A stretch of 64,000 nt of DNA from Calendula officinalis. Its lineage: Eukaryota; Streptophyta; Magnoliopsida; Asterales; Asteraceae. The notes beneath the pieces were generated by a model, which made no database searches, was not told the DNA's origin, and saw only the letters and a list, made by a program, of their open reading frames with translations. The stretch spans positions 26,970,835 to 27,034,834 of the forward strand of contig OY970825.1 of NCBI GenBank assembly GCA_963853835.1, given 5' to 3'. The position numbers and the translations under genes were made by a program. Below, piece after piece: positions 24,495-36,285 of the stretch; position 1 is the stretch's first letter; each line of letters starts with the position of its first letter.

Positions 24495-27231
24495 TTACAG
24501 AAGCTTCAACCCACCCGTTACATCATCAACCATATCAGCTGGTCCTGCAAGTTTACACTGAAATGTTAGAGCATCTCCAATGGGAGCTTTTTCAAAAGCT
24601 TATTACTATTACAATAAGCTTTTGAATGACTTATTACCATTGGAATTGCAAGCTTTTTTAAAAGCTTTTTCCAATGACTTTTTTTCTACTAAGCTTTTAA
24701 CACACTTTCAATGTTTGTCCTTTTTGGTCCCTAAATTTTTAACACATTTTCATTTTAAACCTTAGATATATTATAATATATATTTTTTATTATATTATTT
24801 TTAGTTAATGAATTTACATTCTAAATTATATCTTTTACTTTTTATAAAGTCTAGTTTTAATTTTACTTCAAGGATGGAACACAAGACATGCACGCAAATG
24901 AAAAAAAGGTTTCTACATACATTTGGGATAGATAAAGGTAAATTAGAAATATTTTAAAAGAAAAAGCTTTTGTAAAAGGTTAACCATTGGAGATGCTATT
25001 TAGTAATAGCTTTTTGCTTAGTGGAATGGTGATGTAGCAAAAGCAATAAGCTTTTGTGAGGTTAACCATTGGGGATGCTCTTAGACAAAACCTAATTCGA
25101 CCCGTTCACTTGTAAATTGGTCAAACGGGTCAAATAAAAATAATGAGTAAATGAGATTAAACGGGTTGAAAGTGGCCTATAGTGTAGTTTTAGTGGATAC
25201 AACCTCATAAGTCGTTTTATACTAAGATTTAGACTGTTATTGTAATTATACTAGTTCTCTAATCATAATTAACATATTACTTATATATTAATGTATAAAA
25301 ATTGAGCAAATAAATGTTTTGCCCATTATACCCCCAATTGTCACCTCTAGTTTAAAAAACAAAAGAAAACACACATGAACCAAAAAAGGATAAAACTTAC
25401 CAAGAACTGCCATCACTGTCCTTGAATCTGAAAAATAGAAAGAACAATATAAATTTTGGTCGTACAATATAAAGTCCTCTTACCAAAAAAGGATAAAACA
25501 CACATGAACCAAAAAAGGATAAAACTTACCAGATTCAACACATAATTCAAGAAACAGCAAATTTTATACTAAATTAGAATATGAGAGTATAGAATCTCAC
25601 TTGGTGCTATTTGTGTTCGGCCCGCATCAATAACAATATGGGTTGGTATATTCATTGATTTCGCTTTATCCTGCACAAAAAAAAAAAAAAAAAAAAAAAT
25701 TCAAAATAAGCACGGCCACTCATGCTAATAGATGGGTCCAGGCATGGCCCTCATCACATAATATTGCAAAAGGATACGTAATTAAGTATATATATGTAAC
25801 TCAAATAACATTAATAGCAACATATATGATACATAATTACAATATTATGTACACTTAGGCCTTAAAAGCGTATAAGATTTCGACATTTCGAGACCAAAAT
25901 GATACTTATTGTAGATACAAAAAAACGTACTTGTAATTCCAGCATATCATCTTCACTTTCAATTTTAACCACCACCTTAACCTGCCCACACATCTCCCAC
26001 CTGCATAATTACATTAAAAAATAACTATAAAAAAAAGTGATCAACAATAAAACACATAAAAAGTGCTTTTTTAGGATTAAAAAAAACGGTTTATTGAGGT
26101 ACCTGTTTAAAGCTTTAGGTGCTCGGTGAAGAATCTTTTTGTAGAGACCTAAAGTTGCATGACTAACAAACAAGCACAAAAAATAGTCAATTTGTGAAAA
26201 TTATAGCATTATTTATCGTTAAAGTTATTAATTATAAAAACCTGCATTGTGCAGCAATCTTCCCTTTTCCCATCTTTAGGTCATTTCTTACAACTAAAAC
26301 CTGCAAAAAGAAAAAATTCAAATTTTACGATTATTTAGGGGTCAAATAATCAGTTTCATACCGGCTGCAACAAAGTTAAAATATAATTATCCATTTACCT
26401 TTTCTTTTAACCTAATTTGAAGGACTTTTACCCTGACTTTCAATAGCGTCTACCACTTTTTCACAAAAATGTCCTTTTTGGTCATTTTAGCTAATTGCTT
26501 AAATAATCAGAATTTGCCACACAACATCTAATTATTTGATTTGATTATTACTACTTCAAACAGTATAGACCAATGTTGCAAAACTCGGTACTCATTCAAC
26601 AACCCTATATCTTGTAATCAGTTACTCGGTAAGTACTCGGATTGGGATTTTTTATATATAAAATTTTGAAATTATATATGTATTTTGTATAACATAAATA
26701 ATATAATTGAAGTCTTCAAACAGTGCAAATAAACAAAGAGTTCAAACTTTGAAGTTCAAAATAGTACTCCGAGTTATCTAAAAAATTAGATTATAGCTTC
26801 ATCCATATCTTGTTCCCTATAAAATTTAAACCCTAACTAAAAATTTGAAAGATAGATTATAATAAAAAAAGACCAAGTTTGACCGGGTTTTATCGAGTAC
26901 GTCCGAGTTATTCTGAGTATTGACCAATTTGGGCCATTTTTGACCGAGTTTTTACCGAGTTTTGTACAAACCAAATAATGTTTTAAAAGAATATCATGCT
27001 TATAAGCAACATTACCATTTTGAAATCTTCAATAATTTCAGCTAATTTTTCAATCTCGAGGGGTGGTTTCGATTTGGCCCGACCCTTATTATTTCCATCT
27101 ACAGTTGCAGCTTTTCCGGTTGCTTTCTTTGTAAGAAACTTGTGACCCGGTTTTTTTGCACCAATGAAAAAGCCCAAAGCAAGACAGCCCGCCCCAACTA
27201 ATATAGCACTCAACCATGATGTTACATCCAT
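24495..27231 (-). CDS. PTH2: Peptidyl-tRNA hydrolase 2, membrane-anchored
   Basis: Seven exons on the minus strand: 27231-27016, 26300-26242, 26162-26103, 26000-25931, 25670-25601, 25427-25401, 24544-24495; 183 residues. A hydrophobic helix at residues 5-24 (WLSAILVGAGCLALGFFIGA) precedes a Lys-rich linker. The PTH2 fold follows (KMVLVVRNDLKMGKGKIAAQ, CSHATLGLY, IDAGRTQIAP, TGGLKLL). These enzymes cleave peptidyl-tRNA to recycle tRNA; the anchor suggests a mitochondrial outer-membrane or other membrane site, as for human PTRH2. A non-coding first exon with a donor at 28163-28162 is likely, putting the promoter near 28.3 kb. The last intron holds a Tourist-like MITE. Confidence 0.92.
24569..25080. 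mobile_element. Tourist-like (PIF/Harbinger) MITE in the last PTH2 intron
   Basis: 512 bp with inverted ends GAGCATCTCCAATGG and CCATTGGGGATGCTC and a TTA target duplication at 24566-24568 and 25081-25083. The words aaaagcttatt and aataagctttt also pair just inside the ends. Non-coding. Confidence 0.85.
25084..25349. repeat. Decayed hAT-like repeat in the last PTH2 intron
   Basis: Contains ggtcaaacgggtcaaat words and ends ttgtcacctcta, the complement of a hAT-type tagaggtgacaa end. The left end is not visible. A related block lies in ATAD3 intron 4 (about 47040-47200). Confidence 0.35.
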
Positions 27232-28431
27232 TATATCCAAAATTAACTCCAAATTGATGAAATTTTATATTCTTTTTGATAGCTAATTATATGAGAACCT
27301 ACAATGAAGATTATAAGTAATGCAATTAGTATTACTTGATAGTAAAGATAAATAAATATTATGGTGAAACAGCTGGTTTTTGAATTTACAAGTTAAATAA
27401 CAGTTTTCTAAATCAATTAACATAATTTCCACCTCAATCCGACCTAGAAAAAAAGTTGATGACCCACTAAGAGGTTATCTTATTGAGAAACGATATTTAG
27501 TCTTACCATTTAAACCTACTCATAGGCCTACTCACTTGATAGGATGACATGTGTATTCCACTAATTCTCTCTCCTAATATTATCCCTTGATTTGACACGT
27601 GTCTTCATCTAATGAGTATGTCTAAATGGTAGGCCTAAATACCATTACTCTATCTTATTATGACTTTTACATGTTATATTATGACTTTTACTTTGGTTTA
27701 TACGAAGTATCTTACAACTTTTACTTTCATTAGCAATTAATATATTATATAAATAGAAATGAAGTGTAAAATTGTCACTTTGATCATTGAGCGTAGCAAG
27801 AGACATAATCAAACATCATAATTTAACTCAGATGCAGAGCCAGACCGACCTCTCACTCAGGGCTAGCCGACTCAACAACTATCAAACAACTCCTAATTTA
27901 ATTAAAAATATTGGAAAATCTGGGATCTCTGATTATTTTTCTATAATCTACCCCTTTTATACATACTGCACATAATAATATCATCTGCACAAGGTCTATG
28001 CATCTGTACAATATCAAATAAATTTATATAAAAAAATCAATGATGAATGAGTAGTAATTGGTGGGATTTCAAATTGGATCGAGAAATACAAGAATTAAAG
28101 TTATATTAACTATAAATTGCAGAAAGAATATAAATTGGTAGTTGATAAAATGGAAAGAAGTACCTACAAGTGACTTGATTCTGCACAAAACAGCATTTGC
28201 GAAGTGATCGATCGATTGTGAGTTCAGTTGGGGATGCCTGCGGCTGCCCCACGGTCATATTATTCGCTCTCTCTTGCTATTTATATTAATTCCCCTTTTT
28301 CTTTTTTCAATCAAAATTATTACTAATATTTTATGCTTTAAAAAATTGGTAATTAAACTACTCTTTAATTAACATCATATTATCTACGGATATATACCAC
28401 TAGATACAAGCCATTTAGTTAAAATTCTTTT
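27232..28431. other. 5' leader and promoter of PTH2, with a small MITE
   Basis: On the minus strand a leader exon of about 100 bases ends at 28164 before a GT donor and precedes an intron of about 0.9 kb. A MITE lies at 27492-27642. The remaining sequence shows no frame with coding character. Confidence 0.4.
27492..27642. repeat. 151-bp MITE upstream of PTH2
   Basis: Imperfect inverted ends: gatatttagtcttaccattt at the left, with aaatggtaggcctaaatacc at the right. Inner segments taggatgacatgtgta and tgacacgtgtcttcatc also pair, so the copy is nearly a foldback. The target duplication is unclear. Confidence 0.5.
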
Positions 28432-28938
28432 AGTAGACCTAAATGCTTTACATGACAAAAAAATAATAATAAAAACACAGCTTACAGGAATCAAACTCGT
28501 GACCATTTGGGACTTAGGTGTGTGTTAACCACTTCAACTACTGGATTACTTTGATTTATTCCAGATACTAATAAATATAATCTTTAACGTCACCAGAACT
28601 CACATCATCATTTCTCTATTTAAACGGCTCATATTTACTTCCACAAAAAAACCAATTTCGGGTCTGATCCTACCAGTAATAAAAAGGCCCAATTTAGTTC
28701 AACTTTCATTTTTTACTTGCCGTAGATAAAAGGAAATCCATATTACTAACTACATACTTTCAAAACCCATATTATTCTATGTCACACTACATACTAACTA
28801 CCATCACTAATGTCGGCACCTACCATCACTACGCACCACCACTCATCACCATCGCTATTGCCACCACCACCGTTATTGTCGTCACTTTAAAATATAGTTA
28901 TGGGTACCCGCTGCCGCATTGTGCAGATACCCTGCTAG
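28432..28938 (+). mobile_element. Small non-autonomous Helitron between PTH2 and TOL1
   Basis: The 3' end has the hairpin region gggtacccgctgccgcattg (28902-28921) and gcagataccctg, then CTAG at 28935-28938 and a host T. Its body matches the Helitron at 15131-15625 (phrases gtgtgttaaccacttcaa and aacggctcatattta). The 5' limit is approximate: a gcatttagg-type segment is present at 28433-28450, but in inverted orientation. Confidence 0.6.
28480..28545 (-). other. tRNA-like Pol III promoter module inside a Helitron
   Basis: On the minus strand, A-box-like gaagtggttaacac (28522-28535), then a degenerate B-box cgagtttgattcct (28486-28499). Same design as the module at 15220-15280, more decayed. 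Confidence 0.45.
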
Positions 28939-29319
28939 TTACTATAAAAGACTATTGGAATTAAAATATATTGCGATTGTGTGACATCTAGGAAAATAAA
29001 CTTATATAAACTTGCGTTACAAAAAAATGTAACTTTTTGTAACTTCTTTCTTCTTTGTTGCAAGTAATTTAGTATTTGGTTCTTGAGAAATATGCATGTG
29101 TGCTTTCAACAAGGGCTCAAGATATGTTATAGAGAAACTCCTCCAAGTCATTTTCGAGGTGATTTGTATAGAACTACCAAGTTCCGATCAAATAAGAGCA
29201 ACACTTGTGATCTGGAAATACATAAAGAAAATCAAAGGAATAAAACCCATATTTAGGTACACAAAAGCAAGCATGCCTACCTTAATAAAGTTAGGGACTA
29301 AACTGATCATTAGGAACTA
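28939..29319. other. Spacer with no recognised gene
   Basis: A 153-codon frame across 29096-29557 runs into the neighbouring MITE and has no domain, so I treat it as chance. Confidence 0.4.
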
Positions 29320-29582
29320 CTCCCTCCGTCCCACAAAAAAGTTCTCATTTCTCTTAAAGCTTTTGTCCCATAAAAAAGTTCTCATTTCTCACATGTGGTG
29401 GGCTCCACACAATAAAATACTATTATTATTAAAAACCCCATCAATGATATCCACTAATTATCTTTCTCTCTCCAAACCAACCTTATATTATAATCAAAAT
29501 AATATCAATGACCTCACCACTAACTATCACCTAAAATCTTGTGCCAAAGGGAAATGAGAATTTTTTTGTGGGACGGAGGGAG
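29320..29582. mobile_element. Stowaway MITE upstream of TOL1
   Basis: 263 bp with almost perfect ends CTCCCTCCGTCCCACAAAAA and their complement, flanked by TA (29318-29319, 29583-29584). It is the intact size standard for the interrupted copy at 31435-35094. Confidence 0.92.
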
Positions 29583-29699
29583 TATTAACTATTAAAAGAA
29601 GATCATGGAGGGGGGAAATGTTCATATATCTTATCTTGAGGGACTTTTTTGCAAACTTCCAATATTTTGTATACCGATCAACGTCAAGGGTATAAACAA

Positions 29700-30851
29700 C
29701 TAACAAGGCTTTGCTGCAACTTCAAGGAAACACCATACCCAACTGCAGCTCTACGGTGCGACCAAAGTTCTCAAAAAAACCCTTTTTTACGTACAAACAA
29801 ACCCTAACAATTCCATAACCTCTCAATTGCAGCTCAAAAGGTACTCCTTTTATCCTAATTCATTATGATTTCATAGTTACTGTAGGTATTAATTATAATA
29901 TCTTATAAGATCATTCATTACTAATTCGTATCTGTCGAATTCGGATGTTGATTGGCGATCATGCTTGTATTCCTTGAATTACTGATCACCTGATCGTCTT
30001 TATTTGTTCATCGTGAAAGCCGATCCTTTGTATTTATACTCGAATTTTTACAGCTGCTTATCTCATTACCGTAAGTTACCGGATTCTATTGTGGGACCAA
30101 TACCGATTTCAGTAGTAATGTAAAGCTATCCTGGAGCTGGTTTATTTAGTTTCGATATGTTAGGCTATTTTATTACTGTATCATCAATTTGGGTTTCTTG
30201 ACAGTTGAAGACTAGGGATTAGGTTTTATATGATCTGATTAATTTTAGGATTAGAGATAATTGCTTGACAAACTTAGGGTTTTGGATATCACGGTGCTAT
30301 AGTGGCTTTTTATATTTTATAGTTTTAGATATATACCTAACATCCCCCAAGTATAAATCATAAAACCAATAAATTATAACAAAAGTAAAATAAACAACAA
30401 ATAATATATACCCATGATTGACATTGATAAGATCACAAAGATCAATGTTAATTATACCACATTGTTTTCATGATTTACCACCAATATTTACCGTGATATG
30501 TGTGACTTTCCGCAATTTTCGGCGATTTACCATGCGCGCAATTGACTGCATAGTATGTCATAATTGAGTGTTATTTAGCATTCATGCTTCTAATTCTGTT
30601 TCTGTCCTTGAATCTATAGTTGAATTCTTACAGCTGCTTATTTCGTTAGTGCAACCTATCGAATATTGACAGATTTTATAGTTGGTCCACTGTGATTTCA
30701 GTAGTAATTCAAATCTATTCTTAGTTCTCTTTTATTTAGTTTTGATATCTTAATCTGTCTAACTAATGTATATCTTATTTGTTTTGACAGTTGAAAACTA
30801 GGGTTTTGAGGATCTGATTAAATTGCTTTACAAACATAGTGTTTTGGAACT
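29700..30851 (+). promoter_or_regulatory. TOL1 5' leader with duplicated leader-intron segment
   Basis: A probable first leader exon ends at 29840 (caaaag before gtactcc). Two related segments follow, about 30020-30290 and 30605-30851. Both share ttacagctgctta, gatttcagtagtaat, and a tgacag acceptor followed by ttgaaRactaggg. So acceptors at 30204 and 30790 could give alternative leader exons, and only the second leads directly into the ATG at 30852. Confidence 0.5.
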
Positions 30852-33800
30852 ATGAGTGATAATTTAATGGAAAAGGTTAATGCTCTGGGCGAACGCCTTA
30901 AAATTGGGGGATCTGAAGTTGGTCAAAAGATAACAGCTGGCATGAGCTCAATGAGTTTCAAGATGAAGGAATTTTTCCAAGGTCCAAATCAAGCTGATAA
31001 TCTTGTTGAAGAAGCAACTGTAGAGAGCCTAGATGAGCCCGATTGGGCCACAAATCTTGAACTGTGTGATATGATTAACAATGAAAGAATGAGTAGTATT
31101 GATATGATTCGGGCCATAAAGAAAAGAATGATGGTTAAGAATGCTAGGGTTCAGTACTTAACCCTGGTTTTACTGGAAACTGTAGTTAAGAACTGTGAGA
31201 AAGCGTTTTCTGAAGTTGCTGCAGAAAGAGTGCTTGATGAAATGGTTAAAATGATTGATGATCCACAAACCGTTGTTAATAATCGTAATAAAGCTTTAAT
31301 TTTGATTGAAGCTTGGGGCGAGTCTACTGAAGAATTACGTTATCTGCCTGTTTATGAAGAGACCTACAAGGTATTTAATCATTTTTTAATCTCTTTAAGC
31401 AAAAAACAAATAGTATAAATATTACTACTTGTTACTCCCTCCGTCCCTATATAAAGTTCTCATTTCACCTTCAAGTTTTGTCCCTAAATAAAGTTCCCAT
31501 TTCTCAAACTTAAGGGACCCACTTAATATAATAATATTATTACCAATACTATCTATACTACTTATAAAGTATTTAGACCTTTCCATAAATAGCTGGCTGG
31601 AAATTAAGCCATTTTCTTTCTATTTTCGGAATTATATGCATTTCTTAAAAAAAACCGTACAAAGGATTCGAACACTGCACCTTTAACACGCAAACAAGAT
31701 GGTTCAACCAACCGTGCTACAAGAAGTTATGTTAATTTCTTAACAAATGTTTATATAGCTACTATTTACCATAATTTTCTTCCTAAAAGGCTAAAACCCA
31801 CCGCCAGATTTACCAATACGTTTGTCTTTCAATCCTGTCTTTTTTTATTGGGAGTTTAAAGGACTACCTTGAAAATCACATTTACCTGCTCATAATCAAT
31901 TTGGTCTCTCCATTCCCCCGAAGCCCAATCCGCCACCACCTCCTTCTCTAGAAAATTTCACTACAGCTTGTTTTTTTCCGATTTCTACCTCTGCTCTTCG
32001 TTTTTGTTTGCGATTTTTTTTTTTGTAAATGTCATGATTTTATAATATGGTTTTCTGGAATGCTTACAAGGTGTTTGGTTTAATGCTTGGTTTTGCTTTA
32101 TGATTTTATTTTTTACAGATATTGCTTAAGATGGTGGATGATTTGAACGCACTTTGTTATCTTCTTCTCAGCTTAGATTATGTAAGTTTTACACCTTATT
32201 CTGATTCAAACGATTGTTATTTTAGTTTTGGGATCTTGTTTGTAGATTTTAGTTTGGTATCTGGTGTGAACTAATATTATAACCCCTGAACTCATCTGAT
32301 TTTCATTCATGTTTTGGTATATTAAGATCAATCACAAGATGATTTGGAGCTTAAATCGTTAGAAATGCTTGAAATATATCCACTTGTGAAGTCACAAGGT
32401 TAATTTAACAATTTTACAACTTCCTTGATCCCATGGAAAGTGACATTTTCAAGATTTTTTTAAATATTTTTTTATTCATTTCTTTCGCTTCAGGAATACA
32501 TGAGGAGAAGGTTTACCTACCCTATTTATCTTATTTCTGTTTAATTCTATGTAAGACCTCCATCGACACGAAGGTGATGGCAGTTCTCTGCATCTGATGT
32601 CATGCAGATGCTTGATCGCTTCTACAACTTGGAATGCTGGTAATAATGTATAAACAAAAATTTTCGAACCAGTTGTAAGCGTTTGAAGATGAGTTTCAAA
32701 CCGTTTGACCCATTTCCTTGATATCTTGTTAAATTTTACCGCAATGTAACCCATTTTTTTTGTTTTTATTTTTTGTATAAATGGTTTTAGTTTGTGACCA
32801 GCAAAATTATATTTTGAATGTTAAAAGTTGGTTGTTTGACTGTAACACGTGTCTGGGTAAAAAAAGGTAATTTTTTGAAATAAGTCAATATGGGTTGGGT
32901 TGATCTATCGCTTTTTTGTGCACAACGTTTTATAAGTAATTACTGTCAAATATGGTTACAAACATTGATATTATTTCAATAACAAGCTAAAATTTTGAAG
33001 ATGTTTTATGCATTAAAATCAGTTTGTGGATGGCTTAATGCAAAAGTTATTGTTTATATCTAGACAGGGAGCCGTTTTAATCATTTTTTCACTACTCACA
33101 ACTGCATACTCGATCTCTTTTTGTTTTTTTCTTTTTAAACTTATCATAATGCTTTTTGTATTTACGTATGAACGAATGATGACAATCATGTGGATTCCAC
33201 AAGCTTTGAATTTTTATAATGATCAAAATTTTCAAGATATGTTTATTATTATATGGTATTTCTTTTCTAATTACCTAATACTGGAACTGAAGCATATTAG
33301 GTGTTTTAATCTCTATCACAATCTCTACTACTTATAAAGCATTTAGGACATTTCCCTAAATAGCCGACTGAAGTCATGGTAACTCAGTAAATTGATCGTT
33401 ATTGTAATCATATTTCACGCACAACTGATGTTATGTCTAACATATTGTCCTCTAAAAACGTTGTGATTTGGCGGTGCATGTACAAGGGAAGAGTAATTGA
33501 AGTGTCTGAAGACATATGTATTGCATCTTTTACTTTAGATGGATGTTAATAAATTTACTAAACCAACAATTAGTGCCCAATTTCACAAAAGCACAGACAA
33601 TGAATCAGTCATAATATTTGTAATTTGATTGCTTTGTGTCTAATTTGATTGCTTTGTGTCTAATTTCAGTCTGTAGTGGTACTATTCTCAGAGATCAATC
33701 TAACTTGTTTTATTTCAGATTTTTTTGGTATGCAACAGAAAGCTTAGTCAAACTGTTAGCATCCATCATATAATAATTAGTTAGTTTACTAGATTGAGCC

Positions 33801-35906
33801 CCCAAAGAACCTCAAGTCTTACGAATTACTATATACTCAGTTCTTATAACTAGGGGTGCCCAACGGGTCAACCCGGCCCGACCCGGCTCTTATCGGGTCG
33901 GGTCCGTCGGGTTTGAGGTTAAAAAATTCTAACCCGAAACCCGACCCGATAAGGATTCGGGTTTGTCGGGTTCGGGTTGGTCGGGTTTTGGGTTTGTCGG
34001 GTTGACCCGATCGGGTTGGTCGGGTTACACTTGAGTTAGGAATTTTTGATAAAAAATATAGAAATTATTTAATATATTGAGTTTTATGACTTATGAGTAT
34101 TTATTTAACACTTTTAATTGTTAATTGATTTTTATTGAATACTTTATCATATAATTTGATAATTAATTGATTTAATAGTAAAAATATGTTAATTTTTATA
34201 GGAAATAAAATACTTGAACTTTAATCGGGTCTAATCGGGTCAACCCGAGCCCGACAAAGGTAAGAATTTCTAACCCGAAACCCGACCCGATAATGAATCG
34301 GGTTGGTCGGGTCGGGTTTAAAAAACCCGATAATAACATGGAACCCGAATAGACCCGACCCGATAAGCGTAATCGGGTTAGGGTTAGGGTCGGGTCAACC
34401 CTTTGGGCACCCCTACTTATAACCATGGGTTTTTATGTTATGCAAATCAATCTCAACTCATCTCACGTTTTGCAACTATTTTAGCATGCTTGAAACAACT
34501 TTTAACATTTATTGATCTATTTGATTGTAGGGAAATGGTCGGTTCTAGAAAATTTGAAGACCGGAAACTTGAACATTTATTGATCCTTTTGCAACTTGTT
34601 TTATTTCCGGACCGAACCAGTAAATGGATGACCGGAAACTTGAAAATTTGAAGATCGTAAACCTGAATTGGGGGTTCAATTATCATGCGTGTTTAGAACC
34701 GGTAAATCAGGTTTTTGTGTTGGATACAGATTAGCAGCATTCGAACAGTCCAGCTGCTGTTTTATTTATGTTTTGGGGTTTTTTTTGCTGCATTTTTAAC
34801 ACTATCGCTACGCACCACCGCCCACCATCATCACTACTGCCGCCACGTACTATCACAATCCACCACTACTCGCCACCATCACCATTGTCACCGCCATCAT
34901 TATCGTCACAGGGTACCCGCCGTCGCATTGCGCGGGTACCCTGCTAGTCACCACTAACTATCTCTTAAAACACTTTCTCTCTCCAATCAAAACTTATATT
35001 TTATTCAAAAGTAATACCAAATACCCCACCACTAACCATCTCCTAAAATGTTGTGCCCAACACAAATGGGAACTTTATTTAGGGACGGAGGGAGTATTAT
35101 ATAAGATTAATCTATTTATTAATAACAGAGTTTAAAATCAAGAGGAATACGATTCCCTGGTCGTGATTCCGAGAGTTTAGCTCCTATATTCACTCCTCCT
35201 CGTTCTATTGAAGTATATCCCGTTCCGCCACAACAGCAAATTCCAATTCCAATTTCAGTTCATAGTTTATCACCAGAACAAACAAAAGAAGCATTTGATG
35301 TTGCAAGAAACTGTCTTGAAATTTTGTCAACTGTTTTATCATCTTCGCCCCAACAAGATGCTTTACAGGTATTGTTACTCTGTTAGAAGATTTATCTTAA
35401 GTATGCTTAGTTTCAGTTAATTGACTAGGGATGTGTTTAATCTCAGAATAGAAAGGTTTACCTAAAAAGGGAACGAGTCAACTCGGTTAAATTTTATAAA
35501 TGATGTGTATTTTTGGCAATTACAGGATGACTTAACCTCAACACTGGTACAACAATGCCGCCAATCCCAACTAACCGTACAAAGAATAGTGGAGACAGGT
35601 GGAGATGACGAGGCGTTGCTTTTCGAGGCCCTGAGTGTAAACGATGAAATCCTAAAAGTTTTATCAAAATATGAAGAAATGAAGAAGCCCAATGAGGTTC
35701 GGCGTGAGCCCGAGCCCGCAATGATTGCTGTTGCTGCTGAGCCCGATGAACCACCACAACTAGGGAAAGAAGAATCTTTAATCAGAAAGCCCCGCGGAAA
35801 CAATAATAATAATGATGAAATGATGGATGATCTTGATGAAATGATATTCGGGAAAAAGGGTGGGACTTCATCGGAAGCTAAAAAGGAAGATTTAATAAGT
35901 TTTTAG
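30852..35906 (+). CDS. TOL1: TOM1-like protein, VHS and GAT domains
   Basis: Three exons: 30852-31370, 35129-35368, 35526-35906; 379 residues. The VHS domain (about residues 20-170) includes WATNLELCDMINNERMSS and LTLVLLETVVKNCEKAF. The GAT domain (about 205-310) starts near LSPEQTKEAFDVARNCLEIL and includes QRIVETGGDDEALLFEALSV. An acidic tail ends DDLDEMIFGKK. TOL proteins bind ubiquitin and start sorting of membrane cargo to the vacuole, standing in for ESCRT-0 in plants. The length fits the shorter TOL1 branch. Intron 1 is 3.76 kb, because a Stowaway MITE with a Helitron inside it occupies most of it. Confidence 0.92.
31655..31725 (-). other. tRNA-like Pol III promoter module inside the composite Helitron
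   Basis: On the minus strand: gtagcacggttggttga (A-box region, 31704-31720), then agtgttcgaatcc (B-box, 31664-31676). It starts about 110 bases inside the Helitron 5' end and runs antisense to it. Confidence 0.6.
31900..32530 (+). pseudogene. Exon-like captured fragments in the composite Helitron
   Basis: Three segments look like exons: 32120-32180 (ILLKMVDDLNALCYLLLSLD, acceptor ttttttacag, donor gtaagt), about 32328-32398 (acceptor attaag, donor gt) and from 32495 (acceptor cttcag). A pyrimidine-rich leader-like stretch precedes them. They could come from one host gene by Helitron capture. I do not recognise the donor. Confidence 0.35.
33851..34415. mobile_element. hAT-type MITE with perfect 8-bp target duplication
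   Basis: 565 bp. Inverted ends taggggtgcccaac and its near complement ttgggcaccccta. The target duplication cttataac is exact at 33843-33850 and 34416-34423. The body is full of cgggtcgggt words. It lies inside the composite Helitron and is therefore younger than the Helitron sequence it entered. Confidence 0.92.
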
Positions 35907-36285
35907 GGTTGATTTTGTGTTGTTACTTGAATTGTTATCAACATGAATTTAGTTTATTTTGGTGTGGGGTCATATTTGGAAATTTACCATTGTTTCTACT
36001 TTTTATAGACATGACAAAATGGTTGTGGTTTGAAACATGACAAAATGGTTGTGGTTTGAAACATGTCGTCTTGAAATTGTGACTTGAAGACTTAAAAAAA
36101 TAAACACTATTCTATTACTACTTCTATATACGGTTTAGTTTAAGCAAACAACCATAAAACCTGAGCTCTTCCCTGCAAATTCAGAAGTCTTTATCACTCT
36201 AACGAAAAACACAAATTCAATGTCTGTTCTTCATCACTGCAACTTCAATTTCATGTTTTCTCAATTCAAATTCTAACATCAATTG
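35907..36285 (+). promoter_or_regulatory. Short spacer, TOL1 3' end to exostosin promoter
   Basis: 379 bases hold the TOL1 3' untranslated region and the exostosin promoter. A 26-base unit (acatgacaaaatggttgtgg...) is repeated in tandem at about 36009-36062. Confidence 0.4.

Larger units (their letters stand above)
31552..34947 (+). mobile_element. Composite non-autonomous Helitron in TOL1 intron 1
   Basis: 3396 bp. The 5' end TCTATACTACTTATAAAG follows host A 31551; the 3' end has a gggtaccc hairpin region (34911-34940) and CTAG 34944-34947 before host T. A second Helitron 5' end, TCTCTACTACTTATAAAGC, lies inside at 33322, yet only one 3' end exists. It carries a tRNA-like module, exon-like fragments and a hAT MITE. 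No Rep or helicase is encoded. Confidence 0.88.
31435..35094. mobile_element. Stowaway MITE split by a Helitron, in TOL1 intron 1
   Basis: The left part, 31435-31551, begins ctccctccgtccc after TA. The right part, 34948-35094, ends gggacggagggag before TA. Together they give 264 bp, equal to the intact 263-bp copy at 29320. The Helitron between them entered at an A/T dinucleotide. Confidence 0.9.

Noticed and set aside
29096..29557. 153-codon plus-strand frame
   Set aside because: It runs through a Stowaway MITE and has no domain; treated as chance.
34370..34395. Telomere-like gggttagggttaggg
   Set aside because: Only two to three units, inside the hAT MITE body that is rich in gggtcggg words.
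33322..34947. Inner Helitron as a separate later insertion
   Set aside because: A nested insertion would leave the outer element's own 3' end after 34947, but Stowaway sequence follows directly.
35462..35803. Minus-strand 113-codon frame
   Set aside because: Antisense shadow of TOL1 exon 3.
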